From: Actinomycetota bacterium
Lineage (GTDB): Bacteria; Actinomycetota; Acidimicrobiia; Acidimicrobiales; Ilumatobacteraceae
Length of the DNA: 5,520 nucleotides
Direction: 5' to 3'
Assembly (NCBI GenBank): GCA_005789925.1
Contig: SXWG01000023.1
Span: forward strand, 1-5,520
A program made the translations under genes and the position numbers. Below are positions 5,410-5,520 of this stretch, in pieces (the stretch's first letter is position 1; each line of letters begins with the position of its first letter). Under the pieces are notes generated by a model. That model saw only the letters and a program-made list of their open reading frames with translations. It did not search any database and had not been told where the DNA came from.

Positions 5410-5520
5410 CGGCAGCCGCCTGAGACCGGGGGCAAGATCGCCACTTCATCGTCATCTGTCACGTGTGTCGTCGCTGACGCTTCTTCGCCATTCAGCCACA
5501 CCTTGCAACTCGCCAACACA
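5406..5520 (-). CDS. MoaD/ThiS-family sulfur carrier protein, C-terminal 37 residues only
   Basis: The visible frame runs from the window edge to a TGA at 5408-5406 and encodes a beta-grasp sulfur-carrier tail: a KVWLNGEEA strand-turn, then TDDDEVAILPPVSGG, which is the classic MoaD-type ending. These proteins carry sulfur as a thiocarboxylate on the terminal Gly-Gly, as in molybdopterin synthase. This protein does not stop after Gly-Gly but adds Cys-Arg. The thiamine carrier ThiS is the alternative assignment, but ILPPVSGG fits MoaD-like carriers better. The two-codon extension reaches into the ATGA overlap with the rsiG-like start, so translation of the two genes is coupled. The start and ribosome site lie outside the window. 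Confidence 0.78.
   Translation of the reverse strand, partial: VLASCKVWLNGEEASATTHVTDDDEVAILPPVSGGCR

Overview
The window reads as a compact actinobacterial chromosome segment with every recognisable gene on the minus strand. The best lineage clues are mshA (mycothiol is an actinobacterial thiol), an RsiG-type c-di-GMP-binding anti-sigma factor, and an XRE regulator of a type common in actinobacteria. GTG starts and moderately GC-rich codons fit an actinobacterium. A member of the Acidimicrobiia or a related non-filamentous group is my guess, but the sequence alone does not prove it.

In transcription order (right to left) the layout is as follows. First comes the C-terminal end of a MoaD/ThiS-family sulfur carrier (stop at 5406), then an rsiG-like gene (5409-4924) and an XRE regulator (4927-4520). 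These three are joined by two ATGA stop/start overlaps. After 38 bases comes mshA (4481-3270), then a YbjN-domain gene (3262-2804) 7 bases further on. A 72-base gap precedes proC (2731-1937). A 363-base intergenic region rich in inverted repeats follows (1936-1574). A second tight cluster then begins: a DUF62-type SAM hydroxide adenosyltransferase (1573-710), an unlisted 28-residue single-helix membrane ORF (684-598), and the N-terminal 192 codons of an AMP-forming acyl-CoA synthetase (577 to the window edge).

The first cluster couples a predicted second-messenger-controlled anti-sigma factor and a DNA-binding regulator to the first enzyme of mycothiol synthesis. proC makes proline. The second cluster handles S-adenosylmethionine turnover and acyl activation, with no obvious shared pathway. 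The points most worth a second look are these: the RsiG-like protein has one exact and one altered c-di-GMP motif; the sulfur carrier ends Gly-Gly-Cys-Arg rather than Gly-Gly; the SAM hydrolase lacks the His of its usual triad; a micro-ORF sits between two enzymes; and the proC/SAM-hydrolase spacer has the look of a structured RNA.
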